NCBI RefSeq assembly: GCF_002234675.1
Contig: NC_019862.2
Location: 18,251,514-18,315,513 of the forward strand
Reading direction: 5' to 3'
From: Oryzias latipes
Lineage: Eukaryota > Chordata > Actinopteri > Beloniformes > Adrianichthyidae
DNA length: 64,000 nucleotides
Under the pieces are notes generated by a model. It was not told the DNA's origin. It was given only the letters and a program-made list of their open reading frames with translations, and searched no databases. Shown piece after piece: positions 37,480 to 62,487 of the stretch. The stretch's first letter is position 1. Every line of letters begins with the position of its first letter. The position numbers were made by a program, and so were the translations under genes.

Positions 37480-40222
37480 CTTAATAATAATCATAACGAC
37501 GAGCCAGAGATGAGCCAGAGGCAGGATCCACAGCCAGGTGTAGGAGCAGGAGCAAAGGCGAGGTAAACGGTCAGGAACTGGAGCACGGATGAGCCAACTG
37601 GAGTCTGGAAGCACTCCCACTCCCCAGGAGGGGAGAGGAAAAGAGGGACAATTCATGAATCGCACTGCACCAAACAGAGGCATGGAGAACTAAATGATAA
37701 ATTATGATCAAGAATAGAGGAGAGGAAGGGTAGAAGTAAAAAAGGAAAGAGGACAGAACCCCAGTGCACCATAGTTACCCCAGCTTCAACTTCTAGCAGC
37801 CTTTTAAAAGAAATAGTTATTATTAAGTTTAATTTAAACAAACTAACATTAAGTTAAATAATCTCTGAATACTAACTAGTCTGACAATAAGCCTGTCCAA
37901 AGAGGAACGTTTTCAGTCTAGCTTTGAATGTAGAAACTGAGTCGGCCTCTCTTACATGAGCTGGGAGTTTATTCCATAAGACAGGGGCTTGGTGGCTAAA
38001 CGCTCTACCTCCAACCGTACTTTTACTAATTCTAGGAACCACAAGCAGTCCTGCATTTTGCGAGCGAAGTGTTCTGATTGGTTGGTAAGGGACTATGAGG
38101 TCCTTAATATAGGACGGGGCCATTCCATGTAAGGCCTTATAGGTTAACAGGAGGATCTTGAACTTAATTCTAGAATCAACTGGGAGCCAATGGAGCGAAA
38201 CTAACACAGGAGTGATGTGATCTCTTCTGCTGGTTCCAGCTAACAATCTAGCAGCTGCGTTCTGAACAAGCTGGAGACTTCTTAAGGAACTCTTAGGAAA
38301 CGCTGCTAACAAGGAGTTACAGTAATCCAGCCACGACGTAACAAATGCATGGATGAGTTTTTCAGCATCACTCTTAGAAAGTATATTTCTGATCTTAGCA
38401 ATATTCCGCAGGTGAAAAAAGGCAGTTCTACATGCCTGAGATATGTGAGCCTTAAATGATAAATCCTGGTCAAGTAAAACCCCAAGGTTTCTAACTGTGG
38501 AATTGGGGGCTATACTTATACCATCCAGGGAGACTATCTGAGCAGACAGAGCATCTCTGAGGTTTTTAGGACCAAGTATAATGACCTCAGTTTTTTCTGG
38601 GTTCAAGAGGAGGTAATTAATTGTCATCCAGGTCTTGATGTCACTGATGCAGGCGTTCAGTTTCTCTATCTGGTCATTCTGGTCAGGCTTCATGGATAAA
38701 TACAACTGCGTATCGTCGGCATAACAATGAAAATTAATGCTGTGTTTCCTGATTATGTTTCCTAGGGGTAACATATAAAGCGTAAACAGGATCGGTCCCA
38801 AGACTGAGCCCTGTGGGACTCCATAGTTGACTCGAGTGCACTGAGAGGAATGGCCATTTACATTAACGAACTGATACCTATCAGACAGATAGGATTTAAA
38901 CCACTGGAGAGCAGATCCTCTGATCCCTATGTCCTGCTCTAATCTATGGAGTAAAATACCGTGGTCGATAGTGTCAAAGGCAGCACTGAGGTCCAACAGG
39001 ACCAGAATAGAAAGTAGTCCCTTTTCTGAGGCCAATAACAAGTCATTAGAGACTCTAACTAGTGCAGTTTCCGTACTGTGGTGAGGTCTAAACCCCGACT
39101 CAAAGTCTTCAAAGTGGCTGTTGTCCTGTAGGTGGCAGTAAAGCTGCTTAACTACAACTCTTTCTAGGATTTTAGAAATAAAGGGCAGGTTTGATATCGG
39201 TCTATAGTTGGCCAAGATGCTAGGATCCAAACTGGGCTTTTTCAGAAGAGGTTTAACAACTGCATATTTAAAAGACTGTGGCACGTAACCCGTTTCCAGA
39301 AAGGCATTTATCATTGTTAATATGGGATCATTAATTAGGGGAAAAGTTTCTTTAAAAAGTCTAGTGGGAATTGGGTCTAACAGACACGTTGAGGATTTGG
39401 AGGACGTAATAATTGATGTTATTTCCGCTTGATCCACAGCAGTGAAGCAGTCTAATGTTACAGAGGTTTCTATGGATGCCTCCATTTCTACCGCTTCAGC
39501 CTGTTCTGGGCTGATAGTAGGAATAACTTGATTTAACTTATGTCTAATATTTGAGATTTTACTATCGAAAAATGTAAGAAAATCATCAGAGCTGAGAGAA
39601 ACAGGAACATGTGGTTCTACTGAGCTCTGACTGCGAGTTAATTTAGCTATAGTGCTAAAAAGAAATCTTGGATTGTTTCCATTCTCTGATATTAAGGTTG
39701 AATAGTACTGGCTTCTAGCTCTACGCAGAGCTTTTTTATAATTTAATAGGCTATGTTTCCAGATATCCAGAGACTGCTCTGAACCGGAGCGGCGCCATTC
39801 TCTTTCCAACTTACGGGTTTCTCGTTTAAGAGAACGAGTTTCAGCGTTAAACCACGGTGCTACTCGGTTTTGTCTGACGAACTTAGGTTTCAAGGGGGCA
39901 ACAACATCGAGTGTACTCCTGAGGGCTTGTAAGGCATCATTAACAAAGTGGTCATTTATACTAGGACTGATACTATGGGAGCTGGTCTCAGAGTATTTTC
40001 TCAGAATATCACTAAGTAATGGCTGAACTGTGTGTTTAAACTCAGACACAGAACGGTCAGTTAAGGTTCTTCTAAGTTGTTTCTTATTCACTGGGGCAGA
40101 AGGATGTTCCAGTGTAAGCTGGAAGGTAATCATAGAGTGATCAGAAAGGATGGGGTTAAGAGGAAGGACACTCAGCTGGTTGATCTCTATCCCATGGGTT
40201 AGAACAAGGTCCAGGGTGTGCT
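37480..40222 (-). mobile_element. 5'-truncated L2-like non-LTR retrotransposon (LINE)
   Basis: The element runs on the minus strand from about 40222 (inside the endonuclease domain) to a tail near 37480 that reads TTATGATTATTATTAAGG. The interruption of the outer element's arms gives both limits approximately. It includes a long open frame for reverse transcriptase and a short 3'UTR. No target duplication was found by eye, and 5' truncation is usual for LINEs. Confidence 0.75.
37872..40217 (-). CDS. LINE ORF2 remnant: end of endonuclease domain plus complete reverse transcriptase
   Basis: The frame is open from the truncation near 40217 to the stop at 37872, about 780 codons with no internal stop; the first ATG is at 40133. 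The N-terminus is the tail of an APE-type endonuclease ([10 protein letters not shown]...[11 protein letters not shown]). Reverse transcriptase motifs follow in order: [58 protein letters not shown] and the catalytic YADD in CYADDTQLY. Motif style and the fused C-terminal region point to the L2/CR1 group, common in fish. ORF1 and most of the endonuclease are lacking, so it cannot move by itself. An intact frame this long suggests a recent insertion. Confidence 0.9.
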   Translation of the reverse strand, partial: TLDLVLTHGIEINQLSVLPLNPILSDHSMITFQLTLEHPSAPVNKKQLRRTLTDRSVSEFKHTVQPLLSDILRKYSETSSHSISPSINDHFVNDALQALRSTLDVVAPLKPKFVRQNRVAPWFNAETRSLKRETRKLEREWRRSGSEQSLDIWKHSLLNYKKALRRARSQYYSTLISENGNNPRFLFSTIAKLTRSQSSVEPHVPVSLSSDDFLTFFDSKISNIRHKLNQVIPTISPEQAEAVEMEASIETSVTLDCFTAVDQAEITSIITSSKSSTCLLDPIPTRLFKETFPLINDPILTMINAFLETGYVPQSFKYAVVKPLLKKPSLDPSILANYRPISNLPFISKILERVVVKQLYCHLQDNSHFEDFESGFRPHHSTETALVRVSNDLLLASEKGLLSILVLLDLSAAFDTIDHGILLHRLEQDIGIRGSALQWFKSYLSDRYQFVNVNGHSSQCTRVNYGVPQGSVLGPILFTLYMLPLGNIIRKHSINFHCYADDTQLYLSMKPDQNDQIEKLNACISDIKTWMTINYLLLNPEKTEVIILGPKNLRDALSAQIVSLDGISIAPNSTVRNLGVLLDQDLSFKAHISQACRTAFFHLRNIAKIRNILSKSDAEKLIHAFVTSWLDYCNSLLAAFPKSSLRSLQLVQNAAARLLAGTSRRDHITPVLVSLHWLPVDSRIKFKILLLTYKALHGMAPSYIKDLIVPYQPIRTLRSQNAGLLVVPRISKSTVGGRAFSHQAPVLWNKLPAHVREADSVSTFKARLKTFLFGQAYCQTS

Positions 40223-41169
40223 TCTACTGACGTCATCGCACCGCCTCCCACTGGAAATGCTAAGTCGAACTGAATTATGCGACACATTTCGCAGGGTGGA
40301 TGTTAAAATGAAAATGCAGTACCCTCTTTGCATTTTAGTTTTAATTATGACACAGAATAAGCGGTTTTTAAGAAGAAATGAAAAAGCATTTTAAAGCATT
40401 GATTTTTCATTTTATTTTTGAGTCATTTGATGCAGTTACATTTTGAAAATGAAAAAGCATTTCTGTTAATCCATTTCAATTGTCAAGTTAGACATTTGTA
40501 AATGAATTTTGCTACACATTTACCACAGTACTTTTTGAAAATGAAATGTCAAATACCATTTTCTTTATCATTTTAATTAAGTGACAGAATAAGCGGTGTT
40601 AAAGTAGAAAAGGAAAAAGCATTTCTGGTATTGACTTTTACTTTTAATTATGCTACACAAATGTTTCCATACTACAATGCCACTGTGCAATAATAATATT
40701 CCAACAATCCTACAATAATTTTACAATGTATGCTACTTTTTTAATTACACTTTTCTGTATTCCTGTTAAAACTGAATATTGTCCTCTGCAGTCTTGGTGT
40801 ATTAGTAGTTGTGTTTGGGTGAAATTGATAGAACACTCTCGTTCTATTTAACCTGACAACTGCAGCTAAGTTAAAACCTCATTAGGTGAGCTGTAAAGTA
40901 GGCCTGGTAATTATTCAACCAGTTATGCCATACTGGGCAAAACCCAGTCTTACTATAAAGCTTTTATTAGAAAACCTCCCAACATTTATGCTGTAATGTT
41001 GATGTTCCCATCAGTGTTTAGAACTGATCTAACAGGGAAACATTCTTTAATGAACAATTCTCACTTCAGATGATTTTACTCAGCAACAGGATTTTTTACC
41101 TGCTGGAGGAGTGAGGGCCTGCTCTGTGTTGCTGTTTTTCAGGCTGTGATCTGCAGCTTCACTGTGTAA

Positions 41170-54833
<13,664 letters not shown>

Positions 54834-57800
54834 TACCTCACCCACAAACCAGTCCCACCGTGGAGTATTATTACACCGAAGCAGCAAACTCTTCCAAGAA
54901 GTTCATTTCTGCATGACAGCAGACTAGCAAGCAGTCTACCAATGAGGGAACTGTTTTTATACACGTATATATTTCTTTTTTGAAGCACCTTTTTTTTTGT
55001 TCAGTCAAATGTGGTTCCATTTTTTTTTGTATTTTAAATACACGTTTGTCTGCTTTCTGGTGTGTGCACTGGTCTCAGATTGAGTAAGGGTCTTCATGAG
55101 AGCAGTGTGATGTTTGCATATCATGTTGCCGTGCATCATCCTGTTTTTGTTGTTGTTGTTTTTTTCATCCATCAGAGCGATTTGACAAAATCCAGGGTCA
55201 CGTCATCCCTCGCTCTGCTGCTCTCAGAAGAAAAGCCCAGGTTTCACAGCGCAGCTTAAGAAGCTGCATCTGCCAATGTATCAATGTAGCCACAACGTAA
55301 GTCCAACTTACTTCCCTCCTCGGCCATAAGAGTGCTGCACTTTGGTTCGTCATCGCTAGAAAGGTAGCGGCCACAAGCACCTTTTTTTTTGTTCTATTCT
55401 TTTTTGTTGGCGTGTAAGTGACAATTTGTCGTTTTCCACTACAGCAGAAGTGTAGTGGAATCGTTTAGATCGTCTTCCATCGTTTTGGATGTATCAACTC
55501 GTTTATGGAAATCAGAAACATCTAACAAAGTTAGACTCTAACCAGAATTTTTAGGGGTTTATTGTGTTTTTCTTTTTTTACTTTTATTTATTTATGTACA
55601 GTGTTTAGTTTCCAAACCCAACCCTAACATTATCAACAGTATGTGTAGAGACATGTCTTATTTTTGGATTATTTCCAGCTTCCTGTGCAGCTGCCAACCT
55701 TATTCCTCATTATCACATCATCAGCCTAATCCTGCTGATTCCTTTTTTTATTTGTGCTCTCAGTCACTTTATTGTAATATTTATTTTGGCCTCGTGAATA
55801 GTTAATTTTTTGTTATTATGATATGGTTGCTGCCCCATTTTTATCACTTTTTTTTTGGCAAGTTAAAAAAAAATCCTATTTTATATGTAACTGGGTTTAT
55901 AATTAGTTTCTTTTTCTGTTAGCAATTGGATGCTCAGGGGAATGTCTCGTCTTCCTCTTTATTTAAATGCCTTTGAATCACTGAAAAACTGCACAATGTT
56001 GCACAATGTTAAACCCAAAAACCTGGCACTAGTTTAAGAAAAGAAACCCTTTAAAGGGAAACTGTCTAATTTGACTCAGATTACCAAAAAAAAAAAATAT
56101 TGAACTAAACCTCGTCTTTTGCATATATTGACTCTTAAGCTGTGATATCGTGTTAGAAGATGGAAATCATCCAAATTATTACAAGGGGGGAACAAAAGGG
56201 AATTTTGACCTAAAATAGAAGTATTTTTGTATGTTTTTGCTTCATAACAGATTTAAAAAATACTATTTGTGAAGTTTAGTTTGGGATGCAGCTCTTTAAT
56301 AAGGAAAACTCTAGTGAAGCTGTTATCGTAGTATTTGAATGGGAATGTCTCCAAGTAGACATCCACAGGAGCTCAGTGAATATAAAGACATTCGGATCAA
56401 CATGATCATTACATCAACATGAATGATCAGCCAGTTGAACTGATTGTGGTGTTGGGCCGAAGCTGCATCAGTGGCATGAATGTATTTCATTAGAAGGGTG
56501 GAGACGACGTGCGCTCAGACGCTGAGAGCTCTTTCCTCTCTCTGATCCTATTTTTGGTGCATCAGAAAAAAAGATCATACTCTAAGGGGTTAGAAAAAAA
56601 GTGTTGGTCTAATCCTTTTTTTACTTTAAAGCCTAGTATGCATGTTTGTAAAACGGCCTCACCTGTAGGAAGACTCCATATTGAAGAAACGTCGAGCAGG
56701 TCGTTGGTCTGACCTTTTGTTTGTCTCTGCTATGAATGATGGGTAAAAATCCACCTGTACATACTAAAGGTTGCGTGTGCCATACGAACTCTTCTGCACG
56801 GGCTGCAGGCTTTCATTGGCAGGTCCCAGTGACTCCGGCAGCTGTGTCGTCTTTAGATGTTCCGACTCCCCCCTCCTGACGACAGGCGTGTGCCAAAAAA
56901 ACAAAAAAAACAGTTTATAGAGAAACAAACCTCTCTGATGGGTCGTTTTACTTGAAATTTTGTGACTCTAAATCCCCTCTGTATTTAGGTAGCTGTATTT
57001 GGTGGGGGGGGGGGGGGGGGGGGGGTTGTTTAGTATTTTTTGTGAGTGTGTGTGTGTTGTGGAGTGTGTGTGAGCCACAGTGGGTGTATGTCCGATTCCA
57101 GTGGTGATTGTTTTTTGCATTTTTTGCGCTGCAGTCCATTATTTTAGAATAAAGACTCCATTAAGATAGTGCTTTATAACAATGAGGTGACAAGAAAGCT
57201 TTTTTTGTTTCATTGATCCAACAGATCCTTCAATCCAAGCACGTCTGTGTACATTTGTTGTTGGTGCCCGTCTTTGTTGCTGAATCAACTGAGGTTTTTT
57301 TTTTCTCTCTCTCTCTTTATGGTAAAAAACTCAGTGCAATATTCCTGCTGTTTTTCCCAACAGCTGCCTGAAAATCAGTTCTTCAGAACCTACAGCTGCA
57401 GGTTTTTTATTCATTTTTTTCTACTAACTTTATTGATTAAGACATGGATAAAGAAAAATCCGCCTGGGTTTAAAGGTAAAACATGGTGGATAAAGACAAA
57501 TTCCCTCATGGATTTATGTTCACTATGCATCACTATGATATTTCCTAAAATGTTCCATATTGTCAGTATACAATTCTGTATGATGGGCCAATGAATTGTT
57601 TCTCTCAATCCTACCTGCATGAGATGGATAAAAAACAAAACAAAAAAAACAATATTCCTCTGGCTACATTCAGTTTTTGATATATTTTTTAAGGCACCTG
57701 TGAAAATGTTGCTAAATGAATGCCTTAAGTTTGTTTCCTGTAGTTTCTAGGACAAGTTTACTCTAACTTGAAGTAACCTGCCTTTTTTATTTATGAATGT

Positions 57801-57905
57801 TTCTCTTTTTTGCTAAGTTGCCAGAGTTCGGGTTTGAACCCTGACTGACTGGTCATCTGAGTGTTCTGTGACGATGTACAAATAAATTTGTTAAACATTC
57901 ACTTC
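54834..57905 (+). other. pik3ca: pik3ca 3'UTR with two poly(A) signals
   Basis: There is no further coding sequence after the stop at 54831-54833. AATAAA occurs at 57148-57153 and 57881-57886, suggesting a 3'UTR of about 2.3 or 3.1 kb. The second is followed by a GT-rich stretch (TTCCTGTGTTTGCTCTTGTG), which favours it as the main end. The segment is AT-rich with T runs, and contains a G run at 57004-57025. Confidence 0.6.
57004..57025. repeat. 22-base G homopolymer
   Basis: An uninterrupted G run within the probable pik3ca 3'UTR, followed by T- and GT-rich sequence. In RNA it could form a G-quadruplex. Length is likely to be variable. Confidence 0.95.
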
Positions 57906-58287
57906 TTCCTGTGTTTGCTCTTGTGCTTTAAAGGTGTTGTACTTTCCTCTAAAAGGGACTTTTTAGGACTTTGGTTTTCTGCTAAATATAGAGTATTTGT
58001 TATTTTACAGTAATCAAGCCCAACAGTTTAAAATGTTTTATCTATTTTTCTATAGTAAGGGAATGTTTAAGTGTATTGTACTTAAAAATAAAAGAACACA
58101 ACAACATTTACTTGAGTTTAATGTTAGAAAACGAATGTTATTTTTATGAGTGTTTTGCTGTTCATTTCTTTCTTTGTTCTAGAGCTTTCTGAATAGTCAC
58201 TTCCACCACTTTCTTAAACGATTATCTGCGTTCAGCAATCTTTGACGTTAATATTACTGGAAAGAGAAAACACCATATTTAATCTCT

Positions 58288-61200
58288 TCAAGACAAAGAC
58301 AAATCTGGTGAGAGCAGGTCTGTGTCACTTAAAGCTCCCTCTACTGGTGGTTTTTGGGCCTTTGGACGACCAAAGTGACGCTGCCGTTTGATTGGCTTCC
58401 AGGGCTTAGAAGGGCATTGGTAGGGGTTGCTGGGTTCAGCCAGGCCTATCTCCTCCTCAGATGACTCTTTGGTTGCAGCCGTGGTGGCGGTCGGCCGTGT
58501 TGTCGATGGTGATGCAGTGGAGGGAACTTTGTGCAGGAACTTCCTGAGAGGAGACCAGCCGGGTGGACGACGTCTTTGGAATGTCGACTTTGAAAAAAAT
58601 GTGAAAGAAAATAAAGCAGAATGATAAACTCATTATAAAAATGAAACTGACCCAAAATTTGGGGATTTTCTTTTTCATGCTCTCACCCCAGGCAGTGGTC
58701 CATCTTCACAGACTATTTGGACTTGTGGAGCTTCTAATCTCCATGGTGCTAAATCCACCGTGGCGTTACAGTTAACAAAGCCCTGTAAGTGCACGAAAAC
58801 GTTTGAGAACCACCATCTGTTCCAAAAATATATATAAAAGGTCAGATCTTAATTAAAAGGGACTTTTACTGGTTTCTCCTCATTAGGGGCACAAACTTCA
58901 TTGAGCTCTTCATGGTCAGCTTTGGCGCATGTGGTGTTCTTCAAATCAAATCTCAGTCGGAACCGGAAACCTGCGATCACCTTTGGATACACAAACGCAC
59001 ACCTTTCAGAGGTCAGATGAACCTTGGTGGTCGTGTCCTCACTTCCTGTGAGCCAGCCTACCTGTCTGGTGGCGTGGCCGATTTGATTGAGCGTGTAGAG
59101 GTGGGAGGAGTCAGACATGGAGTTGTACTTGGAGATGGAGGCAGCGAAGGGAACCTTGAGGTCTTCCGAATTCTCATCGACGTCTTCAGGACACCCCAAA
59201 CAGGGAGCTCTTTCTGGAAAGATTAAGTCACCTGAAGAAAGAGGAAAATGGACATTTTTAGCCGTCACGGATGGAAGACAGAAATGCATTCATTGTATGA
59301 ATGCAATCTTGAAAACTATAATTTACTGAAGACATTTTTAGTGGTTTTAGATTATCAAAATATTACATAAAAGTACCTAAATTGCTCTCACAAATATTAG
59401 TGCAGTTCAATAAAAACATCCTAGTTTTTAGAAAAAGGGAACTTGTATCAGCATTTTAATAGTTAATTTTAAATAAAGTAACTTTTTTTAATTTTCACTA
59501 AGTATTCAAGTTTTTATAGAAATTAAATCTTTTTTTTAAAAAATACTCTTGTTCACAGTGCTATCTCACTAAAGAAATCATCATAAATGGCTTTTGTGTA
59601 GTTTTCACTGTCAAACACCTAGACATTCTGTTTCTTTTTCCCAGAGGCAGTCAACAATGCTTAAATCAGCAGGAAAAAGAAGTCCAAATGGAGCCTCAAA
59701 AGTAGCAGAACTCTTTTAAGAACAGTGTTTACTATCCACCCACGCTGAAGCTGATAAGGAGAAAACAGTTTAAAGTCTACTCGATGCCAATGCCCTCTTG
59801 AGTGATAAGTTAATATTGTGCTTTTCATGATTTCATGTCAATATATTGCTCAATCTTTTTTCTCACTGTTTTTTAATTGAAAAAATAAGTTTTTCTCATA
59901 GGAAAGGAGAAGAAAACCAAAATAATGACTATATCTGCAAGAAAACCATGCGTATGTAACAAGCACTTTAAAAAATATATTTTTTAGTTGGTATCAAAAT
60001 AAATGGTTTGATTTGATTTATTTGTATTTTTCAAGCACTGATTGTAGTCAATACAACAAAATCACACAGATTTATCACGCATTGCCGAACAAATGAAATG
60101 CATTGACAAAAAAAAAAAAGAAAAATTTACGTAAATGTACGAAGAAAATGAATGTGCAATTGCTTATAATCATAGAGATTTTTGCTTTGAAACATACACA
60201 TTAGTGGTCACGTTAGTGTAAGTAAAGTCAAGTAGTTAGATTTATTGCTTGAAAAGGAGAAGAAACAAGCAAGCTTAAATATTCCCACCCCTATAGAGTC
60301 ATTTAATTTCTTATTTTTGCATAGTTGTCATAATCCAGTCTTCAAGACAGTGCCTTAGGGACTACAGGCATTTAAAAATGTTCACCATTAATGTAACTAA
60401 AAACTTGTGTATGTTTAATTTTCTCCTGCTTTTTACAACTTTTCTTCAAAATAACTTTGTTAAAGTAATTGTGTTCACTTACCAAAGTGACAATACACAT
60501 GTTTGATGAATGTTCTTGTCTCTGTGACATGGGCTGTGGCGTTGCATGAAAAAGGCTTCTGTGGCTGTATTAAAAAAAAAAAAATATATATATATATATA
60601 TATTTAAATAAAGTTCATCAGCTTTGTTTGTTGGGATGTTTAGACGCTTGTTTTAGGTTTGTTACCTTCCCTCCATGTTTCAGATGGTCGCACTCTGTCC
60701 ACGGTTGGGAGGATCCTGCCGGACAGTTGCTCCTCCTGCTGGTGAACTCCACATAGTACCCTCCAGGGTCTGAGTCGTTCTGTATCTGCGGTTACACAAA
60801 CCACACAGAAACACAGGCGCCAGAAGCCAAAGGTCAAAGAGTCGAACAGTGTTTTTCCAAGAATTTCTCAATTCTCCTTCCAGAGTTTTTCCAGGATGGA
60901 ATCGTGCTTAAAATATGAGGAACGTTGAATAAACATCAAAGAAACGACAACATTTTGGAGCTGCTATGTCACGTTGGACACCCCAGAACAACATAAGAAC
61001 ACATACGTTTGTTTTCTCCTGTAGTACAGTATATTAAATATTTATAACAATTTATTGATTTGATGCATTTGGTAAATTTATTTCTTTAAATAGATGCTTC
61101 CAAACGGTTCAGCAGCTGAGGAAACCTTACCAGCATCTAAAATAGCATTGATTTAATTAATATGCATTATTTTTGTGGCCCTTGTACCTTGTTGGCAAAC

Positions 61201-62058
61201 AGGATCTGAAACAGAACCAGCTTGTAACCAGAGCTCAGCTTCTCGTTAAAGCTGTCCAAAGCGCCGTAGACGGACTTCTCCACAGTGGGGTCGTTACAGG
61301 CCGCCAGGGTGCCCAGCATGGGCGGCTCTGTGTCCTGGACAAGGGCAGAAAAGACAGACAGCTCACTAACATCTTCCAATTACATCATTTATTTAACTGT
61401 TATCTTCTAACTGTAATCATTCCCTTAGAAAATTACAGCAAACCCCCCGAAACTATGAAAATACAAGCTTGGACTAAACTGTGTCTACATGTGCTGTAGT
61501 GGAGAATAAATAATTATTTCATCTGGATAACTTTGGCTGTTGTGGTAATTTCCACTTCTCTTATACTCCAATACTTCTTAAAATAAACTGTTTATGTAGT
61601 TTAGGCATCAAACAAATGGGTTATCTCTGAATATTTGGCTCTTAATCTGGTTTTATTTTGTTAAGTGAATTTTTAATTAGCCAGGAGAATATAGTCTTGG
61701 TTTAGGGATGATCTTGAAGGCGGCTCTTTCCAAACTGTTGGGCATTTTATTTTTGTTTTAAAAAGCGTAAATTCATATTTTTTTTGTGCACGTTTTGGAT
61801 TTTTGGATTGTTTAAAACCTGTTAAATGTCTCTAAACCTGTTAAATTGTTGTCTAAACCTAAAACAATAAATTAGTTTTGATATTTTTAAAAGACAATAA
61901 AGTTTCTACTGCTCCATCTACAATCAATTTATTCTTTATTTGTTGGTAAAATGTTTTAGAAGGCAACTGTTTGATTGTTTTTTTTTACTTACCTGTGCAA
62001 ACACAGAATTGTGGAGGCACAGCAGGCCAAGTAAACACCACCCCGCTACTCTCCTCAT
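58288..62058 (-). CDS. kng1: Kininogen (bradykinin precursor, two cystatin-type domains)
   Basis: Eight coding exons in transcript order: 62058-61993, 61334-61188, 60785-60666, 60564-60483, 59231-59062, 58980-58870, 58782-58687 and 58587-58288. They join in frame to 363 aa. Residues 1-21 are a signal peptide (MRRVAGWCLLGLLCLHNSVFA). Cystatin-type domain 1 follows (exons 2-4), then domain 2 (exons 5-7: CLGCPED...LNQIGHATRQ-VIAG...NTTC...GFVNCNATV). Domain 2 keeps the inhibitory QVVAG loop as QVIAG; domain 1 lacks it. Exon 8 encodes bradykinin RPPGWSPLR, then a Ser/Thr-rich, basic tail. It is a secreted plasma protein: the cystatin domains inhibit cysteine proteases and kallikrein-like proteases release the kinin, which acts on vessels and ion transport. 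Mammalian kininogens have three cystatin domains; two is the usual fish form. It is convergent with pik3ca, with about 400 bp between them. Confidence 0.95.
58543..58569 (-). other. kng1: Bradykinin peptide-coding segment, [Trp5,Leu8] fish form
   Basis: The 27 bases encode RPPGWSPLR. Mammalian bradykinin is RPPGFSPFR; Trp5 and Leu8 are the known teleost substitutions. An extra Arg precedes it (58570-58572), so release as [Arg0]-bradykinin is possible, as reported for fish. Lys-Phe follows. It starts six codons into the last exon. Confidence 0.96.
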
Positions 62059-62310
62059 CCTCTTGTCTGAAAAATCTTTGCTTCTGTTCTAAAAAGAAAA
62101 AAAAAATCATTATAGTCACCAATCAAATGCATTTTTCTGCAGAAAATATCCTCCCTACTCCAAAAACTGTCCTATAATAATTGGCTTTTTAAATTTTTTT
62201 TTATCTATTAAAATTTTGGAAAGGCCAAAAATATCATAAGCTGCAGCTCACCGTTTGTAAAGATGAAGGTCTGGTGCAGATACTGGTTGGCCTTTAAAGG
62301 AAAGACTCTC
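62059..62310 (-). promoter_or_regulatory. kng1: kng1 5'UTR, probable non-coding first exon and promoter
   Basis: The start-codon exon has an acceptor at 62089 (TTTTCTTTTTAG|AACAG), so 30 bases of 5'UTR precede the ATG at 62058. A matching donor (ACAAACG|GTGAGC) lies at 62252/62251, which would end a short non-coding first exon. A TTTAAA element at about 62294-62299 could serve as a TATA-like box. The splice sites are seen; transcription from here is inferred. Confidence 0.45.
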
Positions 62311-62448
62311 CTCTCCTCTGCGCTTTGTGGTGGACGACTGTGTGAGCGTCTCCTGAAGCAGTGGGTGGGAGTCATGAGGAGGAGGATGACACAGAGGGAT
62401 TCAAACACAGAGGACAGGGGGCACACAGGACACACAGGCAAATGTTTG

Positions 62449-62487
62449 CCCCCCCCCCCCCCCCACACACACACACACACGCACACA
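62449..62487. repeat. Compound (C)n(AC)n tract
   Basis: About 16 C followed by about 12 AC units with one G. Upstream of kng1. The plus-strand His-Thr frame across it is an artefact. Confidence 0.95.

Larger units (their letters stand above)
34670..40690. mobile_element. Composite nested element bounded by ~270-bp inverted arms
   Basis: The left arm (34670-34945, continuing at 37357-about 37395) is an inverted copy of the right arm (about 40465-40690). Shared blocks include CACCGCTTATT.TGTCACTTAATT, AAAATGGTATTTGACATTTCATTTTC, GTAAATGTG..GCAAAATTCATTTA and GACAATT.AAATGGATTAACAG. The right arm has further internal repeats of the same units (40290-40465). No transposase was found. Two insertions disrupt it: a G-rich retro-segment (34946-37341) and an L2-like LINE (about 37480-40222). 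No clear target duplication was seen at the outer ends, so the superfamily is unresolved. It lies in the pik3ca 5'UTR intron. Confidence 0.75.
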
